Positions 47,302 through 58,417 are shown, numbered from the stretch's first letter. The stretch: 64,000 nucleotides of DNA from Exophiala sp. HKRS030 (GCA_023897205.1 JAHWDD010000035.1:311175-375174), one strand, 5' to 3'. Translations and numbers: made by a program. The notes: generated by a model not told the origin, from the letters alone.

Positions 47302-47775
47302 TTACTGGATGCCACTCTGTTGCCGCGGAGTAAATTGTTCGGCCTTCCAGAAGTCTTCAATTGCGCGCTCCACAGTTGCTCCAAGAGCCTTCTGTGGGCC
47401 GGTACCATAAACACCATCTCCATTGGCCTGTTTGGTGATCTGTCTCAGGGCATTTCCACATCGATCATGGACACAGCAGAGCTGGTCTGTTGTCGCGACG
47501 TAGCTCACGCCGAATTGCGCTTCCCATGTGGCTTCCTCAACACAGCTGCTTCCAATGTCGAGCCACCACAGTGGCGCGTAGGCCACTCTACCTGCATTGT
47601 CCGAGCCGGTAAGAGCAAGTGCTAGAGCCTCACTATCAGTCAATCTGGGTCGCTCCTCGCGTAGCATCAGGACAGACTCGAGGAGACCGACACTCCACTG
47701 GGTCACTCGAACGGCAAAGAGCCCGAGTGCTTGCTGCGTGCTATCATGGCCGAATGAGATAGCCTCAATCTTGGC

Positions 47776-47793
47776 CAGTGATCTCAACGGTTC
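47776..47793. repeat. hAT left terminal inverted repeat
   Basis: CAGTGATCTCAACGGTTC, complementary to 50779-50796. Confidence 0.95.
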
Positions 47794-47810
47794 GGTTTAC
47801 CATATGAACC

Positions 47811-47845
47811 GAACTGAACTTACCGCCAAGACTCGGTTCAATTCA
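47811..47845 (+). repeat. hAT subterminal 35-bp direct repeat (left copy)
   Basis: Starts GAACTGAACTTACCGCC and ends GGTTCAATTCA. Identical and same-oriented copy at 50717-50751. The TACCGCCAAGACT core recurs at 47887-47899. Confidence 0.85.
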
Positions 47846-48232
47846 ATCGTCTCAAAAAACCGATGGTTACCGGTAAACCAACGGTTTACCGCCAAGACTT
47901 GATGGTGGCGTTAACCAAGTGTCAGCTGGTCGCCAAAGAACTGGAGAAACTTCATGACGGCCAGTAGGTGGATACTGAATACCTTCGTCTGGAACGAAGA
48001 TATCAGTTGAAGTTTACCCCTTATTGTAATGGCTTGGTGGCTAATCTAGGGCCCTTACTACCCACTTAACCGCCTCTGATTCTGGTAGAGTTGAGACCTG
48101 ACGAGAACAAATATTTCTTAGAATACTATTGTAAAATGATATCTAAAATCACCTTCTGTATTTCAGTTTGAGAAACGAAGGACGTCTATCTTGCGCACCT
48201 TGATCCTACAACATAGAAGTTCATCACGAATA

Positions 48233-50614
48233 ATGGCGTCTATATCCCCGGAGCCATCGGTTGGACCATCAGTCGAATCGTCAGTCGAGCTATCGGTTGA
48301 GCCATCAATCGAACTCACAACCGCCACCTCAACGGCACCATCCCTCCCGCCTGCTATTACCGGGCATCCAGAGCCGCCTGAGCGTATTATTGATCCTGCT
48401 AAAGGCACCTTCATACGCTACTCCTCTCTTGCTCAAAGCGGCAATCGAGATATAAGGTCATGGGTATGGAGATATGGCGCTCGGTATCGTCAAGAAGGTC
48501 GTCAGAATGGTGATGAAAAGGACCATTTCTACTGCCATCTCTGTTCTCGTCAGAAGTGGCCGATGTTAAATGGAACACAAGGAGCAATCCAACACTTATC
48601 GAGATCTCATGGCATAACGAAATTTGGAACTTCGTCATCAACGGCTGATCAGGTGTGTTTGGAGTAAGGTTTTGAACACCAGCGTTTGGTATCGCAGAGT
48701 GCTTTCGATCAGTTCAAAGAGCTCCTTATCCGGTGGATCGTCTACTGCCATATCGCCTTCTACCAGGTTGAGAACGCCTATTTTCGCGAGCTTATTGGCT
48801 TTTTAAGTCCGAAAGTGGTAACAAAGTACATGCCAAAAGCCGCCAATACAATACGATCTTGGATAAAAGAAGCCTTTCAATCTAGAAAAGCAGCACTCCG
48901 AAACGATCTCCAACGCGCCCGAAGCAAGATCTCCGTCTCGTTTGATGGCTGGACGTCTCCTAACCATCGCGGCTTTATTGGCGTTGTTGCAATGTTTATC
49001 GATACAAATGGGCAACGCCGAATAACAGTACTTGGCGTTAGACGGCTTGAGGGCGAACACACTGGGGAGAACATTGGTGAAGCTGTTATTAAGGTACTTG
49101 AAGACTATGGCATCTATGGAGACCAGGTTGGGTACTTTATGCTTGACAATATCAAGTCAAATGATACTGCAGTTGACTATATACTACGAAAGCTTTGCCC
49201 AAGCCTCACGCCTCGACAGCGCCGTCGCCGACGTCTCCGCTGCCTCGGCCATGTTGTCAACCTCTGTTGCAAGGCTTTCCTGTTTGGGAAGGATGCAGAT
49301 AAGTTCGTTGAAGAGCTAGAATGTCACAACCAGCGCGGGGATTTTGATGCAATTGACTTGCACTGGCGGAAACAGGGCTGCCTTGGTAGACTCCAGAATC
49401 TTGTCCGATATATTCGATGTACTCCTCAGCGACGTGAAGAGTTCGCAAGTATTCGCTGTGGGGGCGATTTGACTGAGTTTGATAACTTGGAGGCGAGTGT
49501 TTCATTTCATCACCTTTCCCTTCTGCTTCCCCGTTTCTTGTAAACAGGATCTAACAACCATCTTTAACAGTTGATTCAAAGCAACTCTACACGCTGGAAC
49601 TCATGGTATCACTCAATTACTCGTGCTCTTAATGTTCGGGAGCGTCTCAATCTCTTCTGTTCACAGCATGTAGCTCCAAGAGGCGCAAAAGACTGCAAAG
49701 ACTTCAAACTTGAACCACAGCACTGGTTTGAACTTGAGGAGATCCATACAGCACTTCATGACTTCTTTGAGGCGACAATGATCACCCAAGGCAAACGAGC
49801 CTACCTTTCTGACTGGTTCTCAACCCTGGACTGCCTCCTCACCGAGATTGATAATTCCAAGTGCCATTACCAAGGCCTCGTGTCGGATAATTATGGAAGG
49901 GGGAAGGAACGAAAGGAGCAATTTACTTACCACTATTTAAAAGCTTGTGCAGAGGCAGCTTGGGAGAAATGCGAAGAGTATTACTCCAATAAGCAGCTCA
50001 ACTGGCAGAAGCAGTATCCAGAAGACTATGATCTTCCACCAGTCTATTATGCTGCTCAAGTACTGGACCCACGCGTGAAATGGGCTTGGTTTGAACAGGA
50101 ATGGGTGCATAGCAATAGCCCTGAAAAGAAGGCGTGGTTTGAACGTGCCCAAATTGCGGTGAAGAAGCTTTGGGAGGAAGAATACCAAGGGCAATACTCC
50201 ATCAACACTGACGAGCAGCAGGATGCCGACATACCCCAGCCTATGGTATCACGGACGTTTGAGCGCCAATTTAACCATAAACGCATCCGAATCAGCGCAC
50301 CCCGCAACGTCGATCTATACGAACAGTACTGCGAGAGCGATCTTATCCCTGGAGGTCTCTGCGACGGCGACAAGGCTCTTGAGTTCTGGAACGACAGATA
50401 TAACTCACAAAGAGATCTCGCACGGTTCGCACTAGATCTGCTGGCTATATCACCAATGTCTGACGAATGCGAGAGGCTGTTTAGCAGTGCTAAGCTACTA
50501 ATTACTGACCGACGAAACCGCTTGCTCGACGACATTATCGAAGCAGTAGAGTGCCTTCGGTGGTGGTTTGGAGCTCCAGCGGCTGACGCATTTGATGGAG
50601 TCGATAGGAAATAG
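48233..50614 (+). CDS. hAT transposase with BED zinc finger, 752 aa
   Basis: Exons 48233-48652, 48698-49492 and 49571-50614 (2,259 nt) stay in frame. Domains in order: a Ser/Val/Glu repeat N-terminus; a BED finger (FYCHLCSRQKWPMLN, then AIQHLSRSHGI, C-x2-C...H-x4-H). The RNase H-like core follows, with SFDGWTSPNHRGFIGVVAMF (first Asp), MLDNIKSNDT (second Asp) and CLGHVVNLCCKAFL. The C-terminal hAT dimerisation region is FALDLLAISPMSDECERLFS followed by DRRNRLLDDIIEAVECLRWW. Intron 1 is 45 nt and GT-AG. Intron 2 (49493-49570) must start with GC (GCGAGT), apparently a T-to-C change of a perfect GTGAGT donor; GC-AG introns are spliced, so the gene may still work. Transposase cuts and pastes the element in the nucleus. 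All family regions are present, so probably functional. Confidence 0.9.
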
Positions 50615-50716
50615 TATAACATCCTGCAATCGCTGTATGAACTACTTTCCCTCCACCTCACTGACATCATATATCACATAATCACGTGTTGGTTTATATT
50701 GGTATTACTGGTAACT

Positions 50717-50751
50717 GAACTGAACTTACCGCCAAGACTCGGTTCAATTCA
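50717..50751 (+). repeat. hAT subterminal 35-bp direct repeat (right copy)
   Basis: Same sequence and orientation as 47811-47845; a probable transposase-binding or transposition-enhancing region. Confidence 0.85.
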
Positions 50752-50778
50752 GTTCATGGGTCTGAACTGAATTGAATT

Positions 50779-50796
50779 GAACCGTTGAGATCACTG
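50779..50796. repeat. hAT right terminal inverted repeat
   Basis: GAACCGTTGAGATCACTG, complementary to 47776-47793. Confidence 0.95.
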
Positions 50797-51257
50797 ATCT
50801 TGGCCGATGCAGGTGGTAGAAATTTACTCAGCGACCTGGGTGTATGCGAGTATAGCATGTCGTGATCTTTGAGAAAGAACATCCAGTCTAAACGTTTGTC
50901 TCTTGGCTGTTGTAGTTGAGATCTCAGATAATATTGGAGGTGCAAAATGAATGAAGCTCTCTTTTGGCTCCCTAGTATCGCATCGGCGAGGCGAGGGCAG
51001 GTCAAGAGTAGATTCGTCGTTAAAACTGTCTGACTTTCAGATTGGGAAAATAAGTCCTCCTTGCGACTGACAGCGCAAAGGGAAATTTGTTCCACTTATG
51101 CCATCGTTGGATTATAACCACTTGGATTTCCGGCCTTGGCCACATACGGAAATGTGACGCTTTTGCAAAAGCCGGCATAGTCAAGACCGAGATAAAATGT
51201 GAGCAAAATAATGAACGCCGGTAACGGGAGCCTTAGTGAGGATATCATTGAGGGCAT

Positions 51258-51600
51258 TTTAGGTAATGGAGATGGTTGGGAATGAAACTTTGCGCTTTGG
51301 CAGTGGGGAGAAGGGTGTAGACCGTCGTGGGCTTTAAAGGCGTCGAGAGTCCAAGACTGTCTCAGTGGCGTTCCCCGTCCCACGCGGCCTGATCCGTCAC
51401 GAGTCGATTGGTACTGACACACCCAAAAGGACGCTAGGTTTGACTGCTCAATAAAATGGTGATACAGTCGCTGGGCGATGAGTAATGACATGGGTAGGAA
51501 CTGTCTTGTCGAAATACAAATTGATATTAGGGGTTGAGAGTTGGCCATAGCTGTAGTCCTGACGGTGGCCTCTATACCAACCATTCGATAGCATATTCCT
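51258..51600. other. 5' flank of the disrupted glycosyltransferase gene
   Basis: Minus-strand frame stays open to 51584 but is probably untranslated. Contains no other supported gene. Confidence 0.5.
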
Positions 51601-51778
51601 GCCCAACAGCAATCGCTACAACAAGCTCAGCAAGCAGCACCTCAAAATCACCAGGCAGATCCAGGCTCATCAGAGAGTAATACTGTTCCTCAGAAGAATG
51701 CTGATGGCAAATTTCCGTGCCCAAACTGCACCAAGAGCTATCATCTTGCTAAACACTTGAAACGGCACATGTTGAATC
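51601..51778 (+). pseudogene. Orphan exon of a C2H2 zinc-finger transcription factor
   Basis: A plus-strand frame without a start codon reads a Gln-rich stretch (QQQSLQQAQQAAPQN), then a single C2H2 finger, KFPCPNCTKSYHLAKHLKRH. Family members continue with a second finger (GDRPYMC...). Here the frame ends at a possible donor GTAAGA at 51779, with no second finger found in the next 400 bp. A CCCAACAG acceptor-like site precedes it. Most likely a lone exon relic of a broken or moved gene. Finger recognition is sure; gene status uncertain. Confidence 0.6.
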
Positions 51779-52973
51779 GTAAGACTCCTGGATCCCTTCA
51801 TCGCTACTTGAAAAATAACATAACATCACCTTCTTTTGCTTTGCCTCTTTCTTTCTCCAAGAGGTTCTGCAACTTTCGACGCTTCATAAACCCAGATAAG
51901 GTACAGTATATAACTAAATGTTGAGCCACGTTATATCTGAGTAGGTTATCCGAGTCGATGTCTACTTATCTTAAACATGTCTTGAGTACGCCTTCTTTAA
52001 ACAGGCTGCCAAAAGTTTAGAGTCTAAGTTTCCCAGGCAGGGAAATTTTGGGAGGAAGTTGTATGTCCTTTTCGGGCCCTGGCGGGACAGTCGGCTGTGG
52101 CAAGGAGTGGGACATGAAGAGGGAAGAAGAAATCCCTCAAATTGTCCAAAGGATCGGGACAATCACAGCAGTCAGAGTGTCGGACAGATTTTATACCCGT
52201 TCGGAGCACTCTCAAATTCTAGTGAACCTGCTTTTTGACCCGGACAAGGACGGGTGGATCATATCTTGCGCCTGGATCCACTGCCTCCGCATTAAGATTT
52301 TGCCTTGTGTTCTTACAGAACGATCCGGCGTACAGTGTTACAGTATTGCAGCTTGATTATCGTCGTTTGTGACCTTTTCCCTCAAAATAGGCAACGTGCA
52401 AAATATGACTCGCTTGATGATTGAGAAATTTGATCTCTTCATCATTTTTTTACCTGGAAGGAAATTGGCCTCTTGAGACGGCCGAACTCTGCTGAACTTG
52501 GTACAAATCCATTATTCAGAACTAAAGCTACTGCATGTATTTGGTCCGGCGCTGTAATTGGGATCGATACACTTGGCATTGCGCCACCGGATATAATCAC
52601 TTTGGGTTGGAAGGGCGGCCGGCTTGCGGAACCGCTACTTTTGCTTTGAGGGCACAGCAGACATCATGGATATTTCCGGTAAAAGCATTCTGTGGCCAGC
52701 CGAGACAGGTTGCGAGCACTGCTGTGGATATTAAGTTGAGCGAGGCGTGATCCAGTTCTTCATCTTGGCAATATTGATTAATGATAGTTGAGACTATGAG
52801 GTTGCCGTTCGGAAGAGAGTAGACTGCGTGACCGTATGATCCATTCGCTATGTATATGGCAGTGCAACCGCCTGTCTTCTATCTTGCTGTCCAGTACAAT
52901 CGACAATTGTCCTCTCTTAATAATTTGTACAGTTACCGGAGGCCGAATCAGTATTTTCTTCCGCATATCTATT
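51779..52973. other. No supported gene
   Basis: Short frames only (52048-52356 longest, 102 codons, unrecognised). Includes the upstream region of the 52974 gene. Confidence 0.5.
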
Positions 52974-53768
52974 ATGGCTCAAGTAGCGGATGAGGCGGCT
53001 TTTGGTCTCACAAACCCGGGCCCTGCTGGACTACCGCCATTCTTTTTCTCTCACTCTTGTCTTTTGACTGCACCTGGACCTTTCCCAGTTAGTGAAATGA
53101 GCATTTATAACACTCTCGTCTGATCTCTTCTACACTAGGATAGCGCAGAATCGCTCAGCAGATATCTCAATGACTCTGGGTTTGCTCACATCGCTGACTG
53201 GCTGGACCTACCCCAATTCAATAACATCTTCTGGGTGTGAGGCTTTCGGGGGTTCAACATTATGGCTAATGGTTGACGAGATATATAGGATACTGCTGAC
53301 GAGCTTGAGAACAACCCTTCGTTCGCTAGCATGTTTGATGATGACGAAAACGTACTAGGCAGATATTATCTCCTACGTCCCAAAACTTTGACACGCAACA
53401 GCGCGCGCTTCGTGATCATTGGCCAAGAACCTATCTGGCATGGATATCTTTTGGATCGCCTCAAGACCGTTGGATACGATGTGTACATCGATAAAAAGGC
53501 CCGTGCGTGGGGTTGCACACTCGACCAAACAGTAATTATACCTCATGTTAGGGACCCTTATGCCCACGTTTCTTTAACTCATCAAGTGCTGAGATTGACC
53601 ATTCACGAACTGTCTAAAGTTTTTCAGAAGGAGGTCCGCTTCATGTTTCAAGGTTTTATTCATCCTCAGCCTATTCCGGAGGTCAGACGAGGGTCAGCTA
53701 GTTCCGCCGCGGGCAGTGAAACGAGCCAAATTCACAAGATGAAGAAGAAGCTGTTTGGGAGTCAGTAA
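52974..53768 (+). CDS. Uncharacterised fungal protein, 229 aa
   Basis: Exons 52974-53087, 53139-53234 and 53289-53768, with introns of 51 and 54 nt (GTTAGT...CTAG and GTGTGA...ATAG). All joins restore frame: PGPFPDSAESLSRYLNDSGF and NNIFWDTADELENNPSF. The N-terminus is Ala/Pro-rich. The core reads RFVIIGQEPIWHGYLLDRLK, TVGYDVYIDKKARAWG and DQTVIIPHVRDPYAHVSLTH, an alternating beta/alpha pattern that could be a Rossmann- or PIN/NYN-like fold (inference). No family recognised. It ends in a basic KMKKKLFGSQ tail. No lesions. Splice sites are good; function unknown. Confidence 0.7.
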
Positions 53769-56045
53769 AAGCGTCATCTAAATAGAACAAGACCGATAAG
53801 CTACTCACATCCTGTCAGACTGCAAGGGCGCTAGAGGGATTGTAGCCACATTAAAACTTCGTGGAATGGCCGCTGATGTGAGATACTAGTGTCAAAATCG
53901 GCAACGAGCGCCTGGTCCAAGTTTTGAAATTAAAATTTCTACTGAAGTCGAATCAACTTTGTCCAGATGTTCTATTTGAACTTGGCAGATTTCAACTAAT
54001 TGCAAGCTCCAAACGACAGTTCTATCAGCTATGCTAGCCCACTCGACTGTGAATACTTCGGGCGGCCTAGGCTGAAAGGATTATTGATGGTAGACTACGA
54101 CGCTGGCGACTTCTATAACGATGCCGCTTGCTTACCCTTTGCCGAGCAACTACTGCCTGACCGATGCACTCATCACTACAATTAAATGAACCATAAGCTA
54201 GATAGTGTGCAGGTTTCGGAATGCAAGAATCCCCGCCGCAGAAATACTTGGCAAGGTCGTATTGTTGGAGGTAAAATCGCTATAGACTACGGGTTTCGAT
54301 ATTTCGAGCACTTACGAGTCAGCCGCAAGACCTCCCATCATGATGGGGAAAGCAATAAATGCGATGCAGCCACGTAGACCACAGCTCCAGCGAGCTCTAG
54401 GAAACATTGTAGAGATGTCAAATTAGAGTTTGCCAAGTCAAGTGGGTCCCGGAACTTCCATAGCTTCTACCGATCTCGGTAAATTGTTTCTCGGTAATTG
54501 TTTCTACCCACACTTAACCGAATGACAAGCTAAGCTATTAAAGAGCCGGAGATGCCCGGAAGGCCTTTTTGCAGGTGTCGTTGATGATATCAGATGTCGG
54601 CAATCTAATGCCGAGAAGATCGGTACCAAGATACCGGGGCAGTCATGGAGGCGATTTCGGTTGAAACATGTCACCAAAGCATATACCGCTGATCCCCCCA
54701 CCCTAGTCAGAAAATTTGGTCAGTCCGTGTATGAGTCAATCTCTGCAGTATGGCAGACAGGTTATCGATGAGCTATCTATGGGGTACATCTCGGTTCGCT
54801 AGCTGCCTAATGCCGTCCCGATATGGCCCTATCCGAATTCTACTCGAGAATGCCCGTAATCTAATGCCGCGAAGGACCGGTGGTAAATTTAAGATGCCCG
54901 GGCGAGCATGTTTCCGATTTCGGTTGAAGATATAAGGCCAAGTATGGAAAGTGGGTCAAGTTCGGCACCATGGCAGACAGATTATCGATGAACTAGCCGT
55001 GAAATATATATCTGTTGTCGCTAGTTGCCGAATGCGGCCCTAATTTGGACTGGGCATTCCTCTCTTCTATTCCATTGGCACTTACGACTGTGACGGCAAG
55101 AGCTTTTTCATGGGGTAAATTAACAACGTCAAATCCGGGACATCGTGACTGGTGAAATCTTCAGGCCCTTTTGGTCTTCTACAGTAGTGTCGGTACTAAG
55201 CATTTGTCTGAGAGCCTTTCTGCCGGTAATAGCTACTAACCTACCTCAGAAAAATACCCTGAACAGGTCAAAGAAAGAATGATATACTGGTGAAACTTGG
55301 GAATTGAAATTTTATAGACTAGCAATGAATGGTGGATAGAAATTTCGTCTAACAACCTATGTCCAAAAGACAACACCCCTCGCTTCGGCGCCGCTCAATC
55401 TATTTAGAAATTCTCTGCAGTGGGCCAGCGGCCAAATGTATTTGCGTTGCAAGACCGGCTTCCGCAGTTTGACTACGCCACGTATTCCCTACCGCTGCGT
55501 TTGTCTTCGGTTATAATTCTCAGGCTTCCCTCTACGTATACTTCGTGGTTTATCTACGGGAATCTTAACTACGACTTTTACCACCTAGTAAACTAGTCTG
55601 TAAGAGGCTACCTTTGGTTGGCCCCGGCAAATTTTTGCAACCTCTATAGTCGAACTAAGGCCTCGGGAATTTTGCCGGTGATCACAGATCATTATGTTAA
55701 GTCGGTAGCTCTCAGTTGCTAGGAACCGTTTAGGCTAATTATTGTCTAGGCTATTGCACCCAAAGACTTGTAGAATTTTGCAGAATTAAACACAAATGTT
55801 GTAGGTCGTCTATTCGACCCGATAATCCCGGGCCGAGACCAGAATCTGCTGCCATTCCGCCACAAGAACGGTAAGCGAGAAAGAATTTGCAGTTGGAAGA
55901 GGCTTGCTGAAATTTTTGAATCGTTTTCGGCCAACGATGGAGGCGAAGAAACTTGCCAGTATAAATGCACCTGAAAACCCACACTCTAGAAGACCATGCT
56001 ATTTGAGAAGCGCAACTTTGAGACAAGCCCCTCAAGTGCTTAATT
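53769..56045. other. Gene-poor stretch with degenerate repeats
   Basis: No supported gene. Contains a decayed tandem repeat at 54600-55060 and several TpA-rich, stop-rich stretches that look like mutated repeat relics. Confidence 0.5.
54600..55060. repeat. Degenerate tandem repeat, period about 220-256 bp
   Basis: ATGGCAGACAGGTTATCGAT at 54749 recurs as ATGGCAGACAGATTATCGAT at 54969. AATCTAATGCCG at 54602 recurs at 54858, followed by related GATTTCGGTTGAA words. Copies differ mostly by transitions and small indels. Confidence 0.55.
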
Positions 56046-58417
56046 ATGATTACCACGGCTCGAGTTCATTCATGGGTGGACGATAGATGCGAGGGAACTG
56101 TCAGAATCCGTGATGCGACTGCGACTTTCAAAACACCTATGGGCGTATCACAAATCAACGCAGGTACCGTTCCGATAACTACCTCGACGTTCAAAGATAA
56201 GGTGTCAACTCTTCTTCAATATCGACGAAGTCACAGAGGGAGTAGAGAAGCATCCGTGTTACTACTACCACCTTTCAGGTCGGAGGATGTTCTCCTTACG
56301 CCAGAAACAGGCCCACACACATCACTGGCCATTTCCAGCTTCTGGATCGATGTTTGCTCGTCCGACCCACTGATCGCCGAAATATCAGAGCTCGTTTTAC
56401 TACAAGAACTTTCGTTCGCTGCGTTTTGTGGAGTGCAACATGTTCTCGTCCGAAGTCCTTGCTTTCAAAGCGGGCCACAGCGTACCGGCCAGCTAGAGCG
56501 CTTCTCCAAAGTGGTTCAGAAAGCGCTGAGGATTGACAGTTCATTTGTCATCTCTATCACGGTACCGGCGCCTCACGGGGCGGGTGAGGAAATATTACCT
56601 CTTCTGAACCTAGGGACTTTGAGATCCGAGAACCAGAAGAATGTCAGAACTATTAACGATGCCCTTCACAGTGAGAACATTGAATGGGAAAAGCCGTGGA
56701 GAGCCTGGGACGAGATTCGTTCGTTTTGTCAATATAACTCTCGGTTGGCCATTGGTAGGCATGTCGTGGCGCATGAATTATGATTCGTAGGCTTATCTAC
56801 CCGCAGGTTTGGTGATCGGAAAGCCACTACCCCCACTGGAGATTCAGCGGAGGTGGTTGTCGGAACCCATTCGATGCGTCATTTTGGGCGAAAGTATGTT
56901 TGTGAACGTTGGTCAAGACCGTGTTGTCCTCGAAGAGGGCCACGAGGTCTTTGTCGGGGAACTCACGCGATGGAGTGCCTGCTCTGACGTTATGATATGT
57001 GGTCAAAGGCCTAACCTCTCAATTACCGCTGGTGGCGTTGACCAAGAGGACCATCCACGTGCGATAAATCCGTCGTCTCAGCAGCGAAGTCATCAAGCTT
57101 ACGTGGAATATTTTACGGGACTCCAACGTCGTCAGACGCCTTGCACGGTTGTTGAGACCTACGCCGTGAAATCTGGATACGACGACACTTTACATCGAAC
57201 AAGTCGGCCGGCCACCGATATTCTGAAGAATAGCACCTACGAATTCTTCGAAGGAGATCCTGTGAAGTATGACTCGTACGAGACAGCTATCGAGAGAGCG
57301 TTGGAGGATTGGGTGAAACAAGGAAAGCCCTCCGGAGGGCCGAACGGCGCTGTCGTCTTGGCCGTTCTGGGTGCCGGCCGCGGCCCTCTAGTGACTCGGG
57401 CGCTCAGCACGAGCGAGGCACAGGGAGTTCCTATTGAGATATGGGCCGTCGAGAGAAACCCCAACGCCGTCTATGTTCTCCACCGGCGCAATGAATCGGA
57501 GTGGAACCATCGGGTCAACATCGTCCACTGTGACATTCGCAGTTGGGCCGGCCCACGGGCGGGCCAAATCGACATCGTCGTCTCTGAAATGCTTGGCGAC
57601 TTTGGAGATAATGAACTGGCACCGGAGTGTCTTGATGGTGCGCTTCACCTTTTGGCACCGTGGGGAGTTTGCATTCCACAGTCGTTTACCTCGTTCGTCA
57701 CGCCAGTATCGGCGCCTAAAATCCATAGTAAGCTTCAGGTGGGATACGACAACAACTCGATAGCGTTCAGTACTCCATGCTGGACGTGGTTACGGCAGTT
57801 TGACTACATCTCGGCCCTGGAGGTCTTGAATACTTCCACTGACACCAAGAATGACAATCGGAGTATGGTACAGAGAGGCGAAAACGGTGTACCCAGGCTC
57901 CAAGGTCTCAAGCCGACGATTCTACCCGTCTGGCAGTTTTCGCACGGCGCAGCAGCCAAACTAAATGCCACCTTACGCAACTCTCACAATTCTCGACGTG
58001 GGGACTTAACATTCGACGTTCGCACTGCGGGTGTGTGTCATGGGCTGGCCGGGTATTTCGAGTGCGTTCTCTATCCGGGGGTAGAGCTGAGCACGAATCC
58101 CAACACTATCGAGACAAAAAGCCCTGCTTTAACCAGCTGGCTTACAATGTTTTTTCCTCTCAAGGTACGTCGCCTACATCTCTTCTCTTCAGTTCCTCGT
58201 TACTGACTCTGTTTTCAAGGCTGGGCTATACGTTGATCGAGGTTCAAAGCTGGAGGTAATCATGGAGAGAAAAACTGATGGTCGGCAGGTATGGTATGAA
58301 TGGCAACTCGAATGTACGTGGCCGGTCAATGGCCACGAAAAGCAATTTTACCCAAAGAAAATGAGAGCTTCAGATCTTCACACCAGTCGCGCAGTTGCTT
58401 ATGACATCATGGAGTAG
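56046..58417 (+). CDS. PRMT5/Skb1 type II protein arginine methyltransferase
   Basis: Exons 56046-56754, 56807-58164 and 58220-58417, with introns of 52 and 55 nt. Joins restore RLAIGLVIGKPLPPL and TMFFPLKAGLYVDRGSKLE; 754 aa in total. The N-terminal TIM-barrel part has GTVPITTSTFKDKV, FWIDVCSSDPLIAEISELVL and FAAFCGVQHVL. The catalytic domain has YEFFEGDPVKYDSYETAIERAL (about 382-403, with the Phe that favours symmetric dimethylation), motif I VLGAGRGPLV (about 424-433), WAVERNPNAVYVL (post I), and the double-E loop SEMLGDFGDNELAPECLDGA (E497, E506). The final exon holds EVIMERKTDGRQVWYEWQLE. The enzyme makes symmetric dimethylarginine on histones and splicing proteins; the yeast orthologue Hsl7 also controls Swe1. 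ATG 56046 is first in frame, but a further 5' exon is possible. No lesions; most housekeeping-like gene here. Confidence 0.95.

Larger units (their letters stand above)
47776..50796 (+). mobile_element. Complete hAT DNA transposon, 3,021 bp
   Basis: Perfect 18-bp terminal inverted repeats, CAGTGATCTCAACGGTTC at 47776-47793 and its complement at 50779-50796, are bounded by an 8-bp target duplication. The element carries one transposase gene on plus. Subterminal regions hold a 35-bp direct repeat (47811-47845 and 50717-50751) and a further TACCGCCAAGACT at 47887-47899. Such repeats are typical transposase binding sites in hAT elements. With intact ends and an apparently full transposase, it looks young and potentially autonomous. 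It shows no RIP-like stops, suggesting low copy or recent arrival. Confidence 0.95.
47768..50804. repeat. 8-bp target site duplication of the hAT element
   Basis: ATCTTGGC at 47768-47775 is repeated exactly at 50797-50804, directly outside the inverted repeats. Eight bp is the hAT-family length. Confidence 0.95.
47302..51257 (-). pseudogene. Glycosyltransferase-like gene (DxD, GT34-type) disrupted by a hAT insertion
   Basis: Two blocks of one frame are separated by the transposon: 51257-50797 (5' part) and 47767-47302 (3' part). Removing the element and one target copy leaves 927 nt that read in one frame across the junction (FLPPASAKI joined to EAISFGHDS). The 5' part has a signal anchor (LPLPAFIILLTFYLGLDYA). 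A RLDWMFFLKDHD segment, with a DHD (DxD) motif, is followed by SLSKFLPP, then GLFAVRVTQWSVGLLESVL and RVAYAPLWW. That is the layout of fungal GT34-like (GMA12/MNN10) Golgi glycosyltransferases. A further in-frame TAA at 51096-51098 (TMA-stop-VEQIS) may be CAA to TAA. So the gene carries two independent lesions. Family assignment moderate; disruption certain from the target duplication. Confidence 0.7.

Noticed and set aside
47320..47902. Plus-strand frames of about 100 codons
   Set aside because: Antisense to the 3' part of the disrupted glycosyltransferase gene.
48163..48414. Minus-strand frame with Asp/Ser/Thr repeats
   Set aside because: Antisense of the repetitive N-terminus of the hAT transposase.
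50056..50670. 204-codon minus-strand frame
   Set aside because: Antisense to the transposase C-terminus; Ser-rich artefact of codon bias.
57237..57763. Minus- and plus-strand frames of 75-112 codons
   Set aside because: Overlap the PRMT5 catalytic domain in other frames.
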